A stretch of 38,080 nt of DNA from a virus (IMGVR_UViG_3300042304_000524:1-38080), one strand, 5' to 3'. Positions 24,907 through 32,622 are shown, counted from the first letter of the stretch. Program-made: numbers and translations. The notes: a model not told the origin generated them from the letters alone.

Positions 24907-25244
24907 TGATCTGCGACCCATTCTTGGGTCATCAAGTATCCGATCACGCAGTACACGGCAGCGTCCAGCCACGCATCTTCCAAAGATTCGTTGCTCAGAT
25001 TCACTTTGCCGTAGTCAAGCCACTGGTTAGTTGCTGTCATCAGGCGTCGAAACTTGTCGTTGGTGCGGATTGCACACCCGATCCAAGCGGGAATACCAAA
25101 ATCTTCTGATGCCCTAACATTGGAAAACGGGGATTCCTTAGTCCCGTAGTCCTTTTGCTTCCGATCATGCAGTAGCAGCATCGCATCCAATGTGTCTTTG
25201 AACGCCTGTGACTCGGGATGTCGTTGTGTTTCTAAATCAGCCAT
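24903..25244 (-). CDS. MazG-like / nucleotide-modification-associated protein
   Basis: A 113-residue all-helical protein. KQKDYGTKESPFSNVRASED, then IGCAIRTNDKFRRLM, and finally NESLEDAWLDAAVYCVIGYL follow the pattern of the phage Nmad1/DUF1599-type group (K-x-x-DYG, R-x-x-DK-x-x-R, ES-x-x-DAxxDxAxYxxI), which is related to MazG-like NTP pyrophosphatases. A role in hydrolysing or sensing nucleotides during replication is likely. ATG 25244 overlaps the upstream stop by eight bases; TTG 25262 is an alternative. Confidence 0.65.
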   Translation of the reverse strand: MADLETQRHPESQAFKDTLDAMLLLHDRKQKDYGTKESPFSNVRASEDFGIPAWIGCAIRTNDKFRRLMTATNQWLDYGKVNLSNESLEDAWLDAAVYCVIGYLMTQEWVADQ

Positions 25245-25644
25245 TGCGTTCCAATCGTTCAAGTTGCATAACTACTGCTGGATGGTTTTGTAAAGCGTGT
25301 TGAAGTTTCCGTCCCGCACGTTTCTTGGTCCGAAAAATTGAGGACTTCGATGCGTTTAGTTGACGTGCAATCGTGCGGTAACTCAGACCTTCACTGACAA
25401 CGCCATTCCACACCCATGCTTCTTCTTCTGTCAGCACCTCAAAGGCGTCTGCGATTGCTTCTTTCAATGCAAACAACTCCACCTGCGACTGCTCAGGTTC
25501 GTTGCCTGGAGCGCAAGACATCAACGCCCCATATGGTGTTTCTGCCCGCTTCTTATCGGGCAACCAGTTCTCATCAGGTAGCCCTGATGTTTCCCACTTG
25601 GGGCGAACAAACAAGTCATACACGGGCGCAAGATGGTCAGACAT
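25237..25644 (-). CDS. Sigma-region-4-like HTH protein
   Basis: A 135-residue protein. The C-terminal half reads like region 4 of a sigma-70 family factor or a related HTH regulator (LTEEEAWVWNGVVSEGLSYR, then TIARQLNASKSSIFRTKKRA). The N-terminal half has Trp/Pro-rich sequence and a helix (VELFALKEAIADAFEVL) but no clear region 2, so it is not a complete standard sigma factor. It lies in the replication operon, so it would be made early and could switch transcription to late genes. ATG 25644 overlaps the upstream stop by eight bases. Confidence 0.65.
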   Translation of the reverse strand: MSDHLAPVYDLFVRPKWETSGLPDENWLPDKKRAETPYGALMSCAPGNEPEQSQVELFALKEAIADAFEVLTEEEAWVWNGVVSEGLSYRTIARQLNASKSSIFRTKKRAGRKLQHALQNHPAVVMQLERLERNG

Positions 25645-26080
25645 CACCACCCACAAACAGGTGGTCGTCAACGTTGATCGCCCAATACGCTTTTCCTTCA
25701 GGGAAATGCTGTACAGGCATTGTTGGCAGCAACTTCCACAGATCTACCCACGGCCAATCTGCGAAACGATTGTTTGTGGAATCCCAAACCCACATCGACA
25801 GGTCAAACATGGAATGCCATTGCTGCAATGCCAGCGCTTTTTCGATCTTCACTTTCAGGATGCGGTCTTTGCCGACACCTTGACATTCCACAAGCCCGTT
25901 GCTGGTTAGATAGTCGGGCTGGTAGCGAATAAATGGGGGAAGTTTCTTCATCGACACTGGCGGTCGGTTCAAACCGAACCGCACATGAGCAACCCCACAC
26001 AGTTCCTCGTACTTGCCTTCAGCCTCGTCACCCATTGCGGAGAAGCGGGATGCAAACGACTGGTCACGGAACTGACTCAT
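25637..26080 (-). CDS. Possible PD-(D/E)XK-type nuclease
   Basis: A 147-residue protein. The segment RYQPDYLTSNGLVECQGVGK followed by a helix (DRILKVKIEKALALQQWH) has the spacing of a PD-(D/E)XK core, with Asp in QPDY, then Glu and Gln in VECQG. It lies next to the RusA resolvase and is coupled to it (ATGA). A DNA-repair or recombination nuclease is plausible, but the catalytic Lys is replaced by Gln, so the call is tentative. Confidence 0.45.
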   Translation of the reverse strand: MSQFRDQSFASRFSAMGDEAEGKYEELCGVAHVRFGLNRPPVSMKKLPPFIRYQPDYLTSNGLVECQGVGKDRILKVKIEKALALQQWHSMFDLSMWVWDSTNNRFADWPWVDLWKLLPTMPVQHFPEGKAYWAINVDDHLFVGGDV

Positions 26081-26439
26081 GTTGTCACTGTTCCATTGAC
26101 AGCCGCGTCAAAATAAGCATAAATAGACTTGATTTGTCGATCATCAACCCAAGCGACACCGTTCAAACCGTCCGCAACCATCTTGATGTAATTGTCTAGG
26201 TCGCCTCGTAAACCTTTGATCGGTTCGTAGTCCAGGTCGGTGATGTGAATACTGATGTGGTCGGTGGAGAAACGCATCTCAACCGCAACAGGCCCTTCAA
26301 ACAGTGGTCCTGCGTATTGGGCTGCAACAGCCTGCTCGGCCAGCAGTGTGCGTTCGGGAGTGAACACACGCCCTCGCCTTGTCATCCTCGGTCGTTGTTT
26401 GACTTGAGGTTTGCCTTCAGCGATAAACGAATAGTTCAC
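26077..26439 (-). CDS. rusA: RusA-like Holliday junction resolvase
   Basis: A 120-residue endonuclease that cuts Holliday junctions. Visible features are the N-terminal strand and basic patch (IAEGKPQVKQRPRMTRRGR) and the acidic active-site signature RGDLDNYIKMVADGLNGVAW with D80 and D82, followed by VDDRQI (D99, D100). Length fits the family. GTG 26439 is chosen because it overlaps the primase stop (GTGA) and has AAGG before it; longer starts would lie well inside the primase gene. Confidence 0.85.
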   Translation of the reverse strand: MNYSFIAEGKPQVKQRPRMTRRGRVFTPERTLLAEQAVAAQYAGPLFEGPVAVEMRFSTDHISIHITDLDYEPIKGLRGDLDNYIKMVADGLNGVAWVDDRQIKSIYAYFDAAVNGTVTT

Positions 26440-27368
26440 TTGTACACCTTGGAGATAATTTTTTCTATTTCGTGGAGGTCGCCACGTTCGATAAATTTTC
26501 CCCATCGTTCATCTGCATTGCAGAGCAACGCCAACGCTTCGTTTGGCGTGAAACCATCGTCGGCTAGATACAACCCCAGCCTGAACAGAAAGCCTGAGCG
26601 GTCGGTATCTTCAAACGGCCCGTAAGAAAACGCATGATGCGTTCGTTTCGACATGCGATAAATGGATGGTAAATCCCCATCAAGTTCATCGGCAGTGATT
26701 GTCAACGATTGTGACTGGGCTGCTTTGCGTGGTGGTTTCCACAGCGACTGATACTGCTCAAACAGTGCGGGATTGGCACGCTGCTGATGGGCAGTTTCAA
26801 CAAAGTCTGCATAGCGGATAGGGAAACCATCTTCGCTGACCATGACTCTACGATCAGACATTTCAGAATCGGTTAGAGCATGCGGATAGGGGAGTCGTAC
26901 ATAGTTCCCCAGTTGACCTTCAGCCATTTCGGACTGTTTCGGATTGATCTCTTTTGTTGAAGCCTTAGCGATCTGTGTAGCCCCAAGCAACGCTTTCCTC
27001 ATGTGCTCCGCTCTGGTTGGAGCGGATGTGAACACCCACACATGAAATCCTTTGGAACGTGAACGTTCTACCCATCCCGTTATCCCGAGTTCACCAAGCA
27101 CAACCCTCAGGTTTTGGGCTTCAATCCATGCGGTTTCTTCGCCTTCATCGAAGTCAACGCAACCCCAGTTGACCTGCCAGAAATCTCCAACATGAACCAT
27201 CGGGTACACACCCATCGGTTCCCCGCCACCTAGATGTTGTTTGATGCGGTCCACATAGTTGACCCACAGTGAGTCGGTGGTTCGTTCGCATCCGCCTTCT
27301 TCTGTTCCGAACGCATCCATGCGTCCGAGGAACAGTTCAGCAAACTGATTGACAGTTTCACTGCTCAT
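26436..27368 (-). CDS. AEP-type primase / primase-polymerase
   Basis: A 310-residue primase of the archaeo-eukaryotic type, probably of the TOTE-like group. The catalytic acidic pair is in WGCVDFDEGEE (D72, D74). It is followed by RSRSKGFHVWVF (S103 to H109) and GNYVRLPYP (154-162), the usual AEP order. The C-terminal about 80 residues (FRLGLYLADDGFTPNEALAL) resemble a PriCT-type helical domain. It lies next to the helicase gene, so the two would start replication together. ATG 27368 is chosen over the longer ATG 27401. Confidence 0.8.
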   Translation of the reverse strand: MSSETVNQFAELFLGRMDAFGTEEGGCERTTDSLWVNYVDRIKQHLGGGEPMGVYPMVHVGDFWQVNWGCVDFDEGEETAWIEAQNLRVVLGELGITGWVERSRSKGFHVWVFTSAPTRAEHMRKALLGATQIAKASTKEINPKQSEMAEGQLGNYVRLPYPHALTDSEMSDRRVMVSEDGFPIRYADFVETAHQQRANPALFEQYQSLWKPPRKAAQSQSLTITADELDGDLPSIYRMSKRTHHAFSYGPFEDTDRSGFLFRLGLYLADDGFTPNEALALLCNADERWGKFIERGDLHEIEKIISKVYK

Positions 27369-27546
27369 GATCCTGTTTCCGATGATGGATGTCGGATTCA
27401 ATGTCCTCTAGTTCGATCCAGAGTTGGCGAATGAATTGGAGTGCAGCGTCTTTGCCGTCAGGAGCGTGAATGTCGAATGCCCTGCCCCACAAGGTTGAGC
27501 CTCTGGTGTCCAGATAGTCTGTGATTGCAGAGTCCATTGCATTCAT
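27358..27546 (-). CDS. Small hypothetical protein between helicase and primase
   Basis: A 62-residue helical protein (LQFIRQLWIELEDIESDIHH) coupled by ATGA to the helicase gene and overlapping the primase start. It could be a partner of helicase or primase, by position only. No family is recognised. Confidence 0.6.
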   Translation of the reverse strand: MNAMDSAITDYLDTRGSTLWGRAFDIHAPDGKDAALQFIRQLWIELEDIESDIHHRKQDHEQ

Positions 27547-28559
27547 CGCATTGCTACTTTCATTGCTTGTTCCGCTGATTGCAGTGGCATACCTACAGTC
27601 AAGGAATCGTCATCTCGTAAAGTTCGTATTGATCCCGTGTTGGGATCAAGGTGTACGTCGAAGCATCCCAACTTGGATGGTGGACGTTTGTTTTTTGCCA
27701 GATTGATGCTGAGTGTGTGCTGGTGGCGGCGACGCTCAAACGGATCTAGTGAGTCATCTTCACGTTTGCGGAATGCTTCAATAACAAAGGTTGCTTCGGC
27801 TTCGCCGCCGTAACGCATACCGTTCATTCCCGCTGCTTGACCTCGGGAACCTGAGGATCGTGATGACTGATGGACAACGGCTACAGGAACCGCTGCGCTG
27901 CGGGTCCAACGTTTCATTGCCTGCGCTTTCGCTGCGACACCTTCGGCACCTTCCACACCGTTGATCGGTATGAGTTCCAGATAATCGAAGATGGCTAGGT
28001 CGGCTTCTGCCTGCCAGTAATCCTGCGCTTCTTTCAAAGCGTCAGTGCATTGACGCAACGTCAAAGATTCATCAAACACAATCAAATTTCGGAAGTCATG
28101 TGAGGCCGCACGACGCACAAGACGTGTGGTGTCCTCGTCGCCCACTTTGATTTTGCGTTCAATTTCCTCTGCGTTGATCCCGTATTTGATGGAAGTCAAC
28201 TTGGCGAGAATCAGTTCAGACACTTCATCAGGGGAGAACATGACGACATGTGCCAGAGGATTGTTCACAATGGCATTGAGCAGGATCTGTGTTTTCCCTG
28301 ATCCCGCTCTGCCACAAAACATTGCAAGGTCGCCAGTCCCTAACCCTCGGGTCATGAGATCCAACTCGGGGATACCTGTCATGAAGCGACCGTCAACATT
28401 GGTCATTGCTTCAATCAAACCGTCCGCTGCCAAAGTCAGCGGCTTCACATATTGATAGACACGTTCTACTTCTTGAGCGTGGTCTTGATGTTCTTGTGTC
28501 TGGCGAACCTGGATTTCCTTGCGGATTTCCTCTAAGTCCAACAGTTGCACGTCTGTCAC
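27543..28559 (-). CDS. DnaB/RecA-fold replicative helicase
   Basis: A 338-residue RecA-fold ATPase. Walker A is CGRAGSGKT (residues 82-90); Walker B is LAIFDYLELI with D192; VAVVHQSSRSSG is the motif-3-like region with His and Gln that senses nucleotide; and a basic segment (INLAKNKRPP) follows. It lacks the DnaB N-terminal domain, being of the shorter phage type. Adjacent to primase and SSB-like genes. Start GTG 28559 overlaps the upstream stop (GTGA). Confidence 0.85.
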   Translation of the reverse strand: MTDVQLLDLEEIRKEIQVRQTQEHQDHAQEVERVYQYVKPLTLAADGLIEAMTNVDGRFMTGIPELDLMTRGLGTGDLAMFCGRAGSGKTQILLNAIVNNPLAHVVMFSPDEVSELILAKLTSIKYGINAEEIERKIKVGDEDTTRLVRRAASHDFRNLIVFDESLTLRQCTDALKEAQDYWQAEADLAIFDYLELIPINGVEGAEGVAAKAQAMKRWTRSAAVPVAVVHQSSRSSGSRGQAAGMNGMRYGGEAEATFVIEAFRKREDDSLDPFERRRHQHTLSINLAKNKRPPSKLGCFDVHLDPNTGSIRTLRDDDSLTVGMPLQSAEQAMKVAMR

Positions 28560-28774
28560 GGATTCTCCGACATTGCTTCGGTCAGCCAGAACGTTGTTTC
28601 CATAAAACGCTGTGTAGCGATCTGGCGTGGAGCGGATTGGGGGAACAGTTCGATGGTTTGCAGAAACGATTTCTCGAATCGTTCAATGGCTATGACTTGT
28701 CCGATGATGTCGGCAGCAACATCATCAGGGGGATCTGATGCTGCTGCCGAATCACCGTTGCTGGGGGAAGTCAC
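28556..28774 (-). CDS. Small hypothetical protein before the helicase
   Basis: A 72-residue protein starting at GTG 28774 in the stop of the SSB-like gene. The first 20 residues are polar and disordered; the rest is helical (VIAIERFEKSFLQTIELFPQ; FMETTFWLTEAM). Its position between SSB-like and helicase genes would fit a helicase-loading or accessory factor, by context only. Confidence 0.55.
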   Translation of the reverse strand: MTSPSNGDSAAASDPPDDVAADIIGQVIAIERFEKSFLQTIELFPQSAPRQIATQRFMETTFWLTEAMSENP

Positions 28775-29331
28775 AACCAGAAACCAACGCCCGAAGACTT
28801 ATGCTTGAAGTCGGGACCAGTGCGCTCGGCACCGCCAGCCTTCTTCTCAGCATTAGAGGCGGTGTTGTCATAGAACTCATCAGGGTTAGTGGCGTAGCGT
28901 GCAATCGCCCACTTCTTGTTGAGTGCCTTCTCGTTGGTGTCCTTCGTCATTGATGCAAACGGGGGAGCATCGCTGGAAGGTGCTGCTGCTGGCGCACTAG
29001 CGGCCACTGGAGCGGCCTTGGGTGCAATGCTGGGTGCAGTGCTTGTTACTTCGGTGACGTTGCCAAACTTGGCTTCCAAGAGTTCACGAACGATGCCACC
29101 TTCGGTGACTTCAAACTCAAGCCCAAGTTCTTCAAACACTAGGGCCTTGCACTGCATCATGGCTTGCTTCAGATTTGCCATTGTCGTTTCTGAATCGTTC
29201 AGATCGACTTCGGTTTGCATAAAGATTGATGCTTCAGCAACTTCGTAGGGGCGGACGCTGATTTTTCTGGCGAAGCCCACATTGGCCGTGAGCGGTGTGA
29301 TGATTGGTTGGTCAGTCTTGGCGGTTGCCAT
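28771..29331 (-). CDS. SSB-like DNA-binding protein candidate
   Basis: A 186-residue protein with an alpha/beta N-terminal half (ARKISVRPYEVAEASIFMQT; LKQAMMQCKALVFEELGLEF), a Pro/Ala-rich linker (about 100-125) and a conserved-looking C-terminal part ending GPDFKHKSSGVGFWL. Globular domain, disordered linker and conserved tip is the usual layout of phage single-strand-binding proteins, and it sits between nuclease and helicase genes. The fold itself cannot be proven by reading. AGGAG lies well placed before ATG 29331. Confidence 0.5.
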   Translation of the reverse strand: MATAKTDQPIITPLTANVGFARKISVRPYEVAEASIFMQTEVDLNDSETTMANLKQAMMQCKALVFEELGLEFEVTEGGIVRELLEAKFGNVTEVTSTAPSIAPKAAPVAASAPAAAPSSDAPPFASMTKDTNEKALNKKWAIARYATNPDEFYDNTASNAEKKAGGAERTGPDFKHKSSGVGFWL

Positions 29332-29391
29332 TGTTATCTCCTAAAAGGGTTCTCGGTTGGAGGATGTGGATACATAAAACATGACGACTTC

Positions 29392-29411
29392 GACGTGTGT
29401 CAGCACACGTC
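29392..29411 (-). terminator. Perfect hairpin between nuclease and SSB-like gene region
   Basis: GACGTGTG, loop CTGA, CACACGTC in the minus-strand RNA, eight perfect pairs beginning at the stop codon of the nuclease gene. There is no U-run. It lies in the only sizeable gap (78 bases) of the replication operon and could be a terminator, an RNase site or a dyad operator for the genes that follow. Confidence 0.45.
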
Positions 29412-30207
29412 ACAAATGCTTTCCTTTGCAATCGTCCCAGCACGTCGCCCACTTCGGGGAACACAGAAACGAGTTGTCAAACAAAGGCCACGAATCAAGG
29501 TCAGCACGAATCAACTTGGCAATCGAAGTCAACTGCTCAATCAGCCATGTGAAATGACCGTCGCCACGTTTCGTGGACAAAACCAAATGTTCTTGCTTCT
29601 GCTTGTTCATAATGATGAAGTCAAACGACGCCGCCTCGTAATCCCATTCGGGATCACTGAGCATCAGCCCAAGAAAATAGAATGTTGGTTGAATCTTTTT
29701 TTCAACCTCATGCTGTTTCCACGCATGAAATCCGTTAGCGGTTTTCCAGTCGATGATGTTGCCAAGTTCGTCAATCATGTCGATTGACCCCTTGATCTTC
29801 AGTTTCCCGTACTCAGTGTCAGCAACCTGAACATCAAACGGTTCTTCAATACCCACTGGGCTTGCCAGTGATGGGTACACCTCGTTCGCCCATGTCCAAT
29901 ACACACGCTGCACCGTGGCAATCAACGTGTCTTTCGTTTTCACTTGGACAAACTCAAACTCAGGTAACGACATCAGTCGTTCCAACTCGGCGTAAGCGGC
30001 ATCCTCACCTTCAGTGAGACTGCCTAAACCGTTGAGAACAAACTCCGCTCCCGTGTGCAAAGCGTTGCCTGCTGCTGTCGCATCAGTCTCCTTGCGTGGC
30101 AAACGTTCCTTCATCTCAAGGAACGCTTGTTGCGGGCAGTTTTGGAATGTGTTTGTCCATGACTGAGAGAACGTGATGGTGTCGTCTGTTACGTTGATCC
30201 CTGGCAT
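29410..30207 (-). CDS. Cas4/RecB-like PD-(D/E)XK nuclease
   Basis: A 265-residue nuclease. It has the RecB/Cas4 order: NCPQQAF near the N-terminus, AAGNALHTGAEFVL with the motif His, KIKGSIDMID with the catalytic Asp, and GNIIDWKTANG (D and K of the D-x-K motif). The C-terminus has Cys spaced C-x6-C-x3-C (LCSPKWATCWDDC), which with the N-terminal Cys could hold a 4Fe-4S cluster. The likely role is DNA end processing in recombination. ATG 30207 overlaps the stop of the tiny membrane gene upstream. Confidence 0.8.
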   Translation of the reverse strand: MPGINVTDDTITFSQSWTNTFQNCPQQAFLEMKERLPRKETDATAAGNALHTGAEFVLNGLGSLTEGEDAAYAELERLMSLPEFEFVQVKTKDTLIATVQRVYWTWANEVYPSLASPVGIEEPFDVQVADTEYGKLKIKGSIDMIDELGNIIDWKTANGFHAWKQHEVEKKIQPTFYFLGLMLSDPEWDYEAASFDFIIMNKQKQEHLVLSTKRGDGHFTWLIEQLTSIAKLIRADLDSWPLFDNSFLCSPKWATCWDDCKGKHL

Positions 30208-30299
30208 TAGAAGATCACCCAGCACACAAAGGTGGTGCACAGGGTAACAATGCCGATGACCGTTGCTAGTGCAAGAAAGTCTTCAGTGTCACTATTCAT
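30207..30299 (-). CDS. Tiny membrane protein (30 aa)
   Basis: A 30-residue protein with seven polar residues followed by one membrane span (ALATVIGIVTLCTTFVCWVI). It begins in the stop of the upstream HTH gene (ATGA) and ends in the start of the nuclease gene (TAATG), so it is precisely fitted between two real genes. No family is recognised. It could anchor or regulate a host membrane process. Confidence 0.6.
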   Translation of the reverse strand: MNSDTEDFLALATVIGIVTLCTTFVCWVIF

Positions 30300-30970
30300 G
30301 ACGCCTGCTTTCCATAGCGATGCCACCACTGCGAGATCGTGTCAGTTGAAACATCGTGACCATCAGCCATTAGTGCCAGACGAATCTGCACGTTCGACTT
30401 TCCGTCATGACGCATTCGCAGCGCACGTTCACGAAGATCCAACGGTTTTGCTGTCAGGTGCGGAAGTTCCAGTCCCAACATTTTCCGTAGCGACAATGCC
30501 TGCGACTTTGACAACCCTGTTGCCTGCATCACCGACGTGAGGGGCAGTTCACGACGCATCAACGCTTCAGCATCAAGCCGACGTTGAACGCCTGTGTCAT
30601 CCAATGTTTGATCGCAGTACAACCAGCGGACAATTTCTGTTGGTGTAGAAGAAACCAACAACGCTGCTTGTGAAATTGTCAGCCCTGTTTGAACAATGTG
30701 ACGCACGACCGAACGCACTTTGGCACGATCCTGAGGTGTGTTTGAGTTCAACGCAACCTGCTGCTGATACAACGCTTCCAGATACAACAACAGGGTCCGA
30801 GATTCCCGACTTAGCCCTGTTTCAAAGGCTTTTTGGTCGGTTTCAACAACTTCATCCCACCAAGCAAATAGCGAAGAAGCATTGTTCAAACTGCGAGGGA
30901 TAGCCCATCTATCAGGGTTATCACTTACCAAATCCTTGCCTTGCAAGATCACATCTTCAAAAGATTCCAT
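30296..30970 (-). CDS. Multi-HTH DNA-binding protein
   Basis: A 224-residue protein with at least three helix-turn-helix-like segments: QTGLTISQAALLVSSTPTEI, LTSVMQATGLSKSQALSLRK and a C-terminal resolvase/transposase-like one (LRMRHDGKSNVQIRLALMAD). The first gene of the replication operon, it starts after a 312-base non-coding region with dyads, so it may regulate that operon or act at an origin. GGGAG lies seven bases before ATG 30970, inside a hairpin. No catalytic domain is visible. Confidence 0.65.
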   Translation of the reverse strand: MESFEDVILQGKDLVSDNPDRWAIPRSLNNASSLFAWWDEVVETDQKAFETGLSRESRTLLLYLEALYQQQVALNSNTPQDRAKVRSVVRHIVQTGLTISQAALLVSSTPTEIVRWLYCDQTLDDTGVQRRLDAEALMRRELPLTSVMQATGLSKSQALSLRKMLGLELPHLTAKPLDLRERALRMRHDGKSNVQIRLALMADGHDVSTDTISQWWHRYGKQAS

Positions 30971-30974
30971 TTAC

Positions 30975-30993
30975 TGCTCCCTGAGTAGGAGCA
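30975..30993 (-). promoter_or_regulatory. Hairpin masking the ribosome binding site of the multi-HTH gene
   Basis: In the minus-strand RNA, TGCTCC, loop TACTCAG, GGAGCA form a six-pair hairpin whose 3' arm is the Shine-Dalgarno sequence GGGAG of the gene starting at 30970. This could reduce translation until a factor or ribosome opens it. Confidence 0.4.
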
Positions 30994-31094
30994 AGCAAAA
31001 CCGCCTTTTCTGTGCATCTATTTGCTCAGAGCACTTACTACTGGGCTACCCTTGGAGTGCTTAGGTCCGTTGGTTTATCCAGCAGATTTAGTGC

Positions 31095-31126
31095 CACGAT
31101 CCGTACGGTCCAACGTGCGGATCGTG
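31095..31126. promoter_or_regulatory. Long inverted repeat upstream of the replication operon
   Basis: CACGATCCG and CGGATCGTG are nine-base perfect inverted arms, with inner ACG/CGT pairs and a GTCCAA centre. In minus orientation the centre reads TTGGAC, and a weak TAAATC lies 17 bases downstream, so the dyad could be an operator over a promoter. It could also be a terminator for the HTH gene ending at 31283. Position and symmetry are seen; the role is inference. Confidence 0.4.
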
Positions 31127-31197
31127 TGCTTTCTGCTTGCAGTCTTATTTTTTTCTCCTGCCACAACCTGCTGGCTGTGACTGGTGGATGTCTGTTT

Positions 31198-31218
31198 GGA
31201 ACCGCTGGAGGCGGTTCC
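31198..31218 (-). terminator. Hairpin downstream of the post-integrase HTH gene
   Basis: GGAACCGC, loop TGGAG, GCGGTTCC gives eight perfect pairs, 64 bases after the stop of the minus-strand gene 31283-31642. There is no U-run. It probably marks the end of the integrase transcript. The rest of the gap 30971-31282 holds the inverted repeat at 31095, the hairpin at 30975 and no gene that I can support. Confidence 0.45.
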
Positions 31219-31282
31219 TACTGCACTGTTTCTGTGGCCTCCGCTTACGCTTCGGCATTGTAAATACCGACTCAGACTTCTG

Positions 31283-31642
31283 TCAGCGTTTACGTTTCTT
31301 GAGTCGCTCGATTTCTTCGTAAGCGATCTCCAACCTTGCTTGCAGCCGACCGATTTCTTGATTGGCTTCAGCAAGTTGTTCCATCACGTCACGCGTATGC
31401 ACTGGTTTTGTTTTTGTTGCACGCGCTGGGGTGTAACCCGCATCTTTGATGTAGGTGTAAATCGTTGGCCTGCTTACGCCAGTAGACGCTTCTATCAACG
31501 CAACCTTGTCGCCCGCCAAATAGCGTTCAATGATCTGTTGTCTCACTGACTCGGGATGGGATTGAGTCACGATGCGACTGTGCTGTTCTTCGACATACAC
31601 AGACTGTAGAGGTTGGGTGTGACTTATGCTTGAGTCAGCCAT
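31283..31642 (-). CDS. HTH protein with C-terminal coiled coil
   Basis: A 119-residue protein overlapping the integrase stop by 19 bases. Residues about 35-70 form a resolvase-type HTH (RQQIIERYLAGDKVALIEAS, then TGVSRPTIYTYI). A basic linker is followed by a coiled coil (EQLAEANQEIGRLQARLEIA) and KKRKR at the end. Its coupling to integrase makes a recombination directionality factor or integration regulator plausible; a plain transcription factor is equally possible. Confidence 0.65.
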   Translation of the reverse strand: MADSSISHTQPLQSVYVEEQHSRIVTQSHPESVRQQIIERYLAGDKVALIEASTGVSRPTIYTYIKDAGYTPARATKTKPVHTRDVMEQLAEANQEIGRLQARLEIAYEEIERLKKRKR

Positions 31643-32622
31643 TCGTTGAGTTCCCTGCCCCCCGCCTGGACATACCTCATCGTCGTGTTCATGTTCGTGT
31701 GATTCATCAACCGACTGACCAAAGCCAGCGGTAACCCTGCTCGCAGCAGGTTCGTGGCACACGAATGACGAAGCGAGTGAACGTCATGGCAGGGGATACC
31801 CGCCTTGTTGCACCACTGCTTCATCTTCTTGTTGAACTGCGATTCATAGATATTCCATTTCAACAATGGATCATCAAGTGACCTATCGGTAACAAGATCC
31901 CGTAACGCAGTTACAAACAACTGCGAGTCGGGAAGCAAGTGCGGAAGTTTCTTTGCATACACACCAACCATGTCCATCCACGGCAAATCCATTCGCATCC
32001 CACCCTTGCGTTGGAAATCAACAATGGTCTGAGGATTCACGTTTCTCACCAGCAGCGAATACACCTCCGCCTTCCTTAGCCCACAAAAAAAGCCCAAGCC
32101 CAGTGCAGCACGATCCGAGGGCACCAAATCCAGCGCCCACACTGCTTGGAAATGGTCGTCATTCCACGGTTTTGGTTGGACGTTGTGGACGGTGGGGCCA
32201 TGCAGGTGCTTAGCAATGTTCCCACTGGGGGTGATATTGGTCTCATAAGCCCACTGGAAATGTGACCTGAGGATCGCAGCATCCAGTTTCTGAGTCCCAG
32301 GAGCGCCCTGATTGCCGTAGCAGCGCCTCTGACGTGGACGCTTCAGGAACGCCATCATCTGCTCCACATTCACTGTGTAAATCGACTGAGGAGACACAAA
32401 CTCTACGAACGCTTCAATGACAGGAACATACGTTTCAATCGTCCGCTCGCTACGCAAACGATCATCTCGTAAATAACATTCCCATTTACGAACGCTGATT
32501 AGATCCCCCGACAAACCCCCAAAATCTTCAGTAAAAGACTGGGGTTTTTGACCGAACGGGTATTCCGAACCAAAGTCATGACCCCAGTTGGATGTTTCGA
32601 TTCTGTTTGGTATTCCTTGCAT
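31624..32622 (-). CDS. int: Tyrosine-family integrase
   Basis: A 332-residue tyrosine recombinase that integrates phage DNA at attB. An N-terminal SAM-like core-binding domain (residues 40-130; WECYLRDDRLRSERTIETYV) is followed by a complete catalytic domain: R183 (FFCGLRKAEVYSLL), K206, H282 and R285 (VHSLRHSCATNLL), H308 (LMNHTNMNTT) and nucleophile Y317 (MRYVQAG). All six catalytic positions are present. GGGAG lies seven bases before ATG 32622; longer starts run through the attP. The temperate lifestyle follows from this gene and attP. Confidence 0.95.
   Translation of the reverse strand: MQGIPNRIETSNWGHDFGSEYPFGQKPQSFTEDFGGLSGDLISVRKWECYLRDDRLRSERTIETYVPVIEAFVEFVSPQSIYTVNVEQMMAFLKRPRQRRCYGNQGAPGTQKLDAAILRSHFQWAYETNITPSGNIAKHLHGPTVHNVQPKPWNDDHFQAVWALDLVPSDRAALGLGFFCGLRKAEVYSLLVRNVNPQTIVDFQRKGGMRMDLPWMDMVGVYAKKLPHLLPDSQLFVTALRDLVTDRSLDDPLLKWNIYESQFNKKMKQWCNKAGIPCHDVHSLRHSCATNLLRAGLPLALVSRLMNHTNMNTTMRYVQAGGRELNEWLTQA

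Noticed and set aside
30232-30540. Plus-strand frame opposite the multi-HTH gene
   Set aside because: It lies antisense to a well-supported gene, has no ribosome binding site, and runs against the direction of the whole operon.
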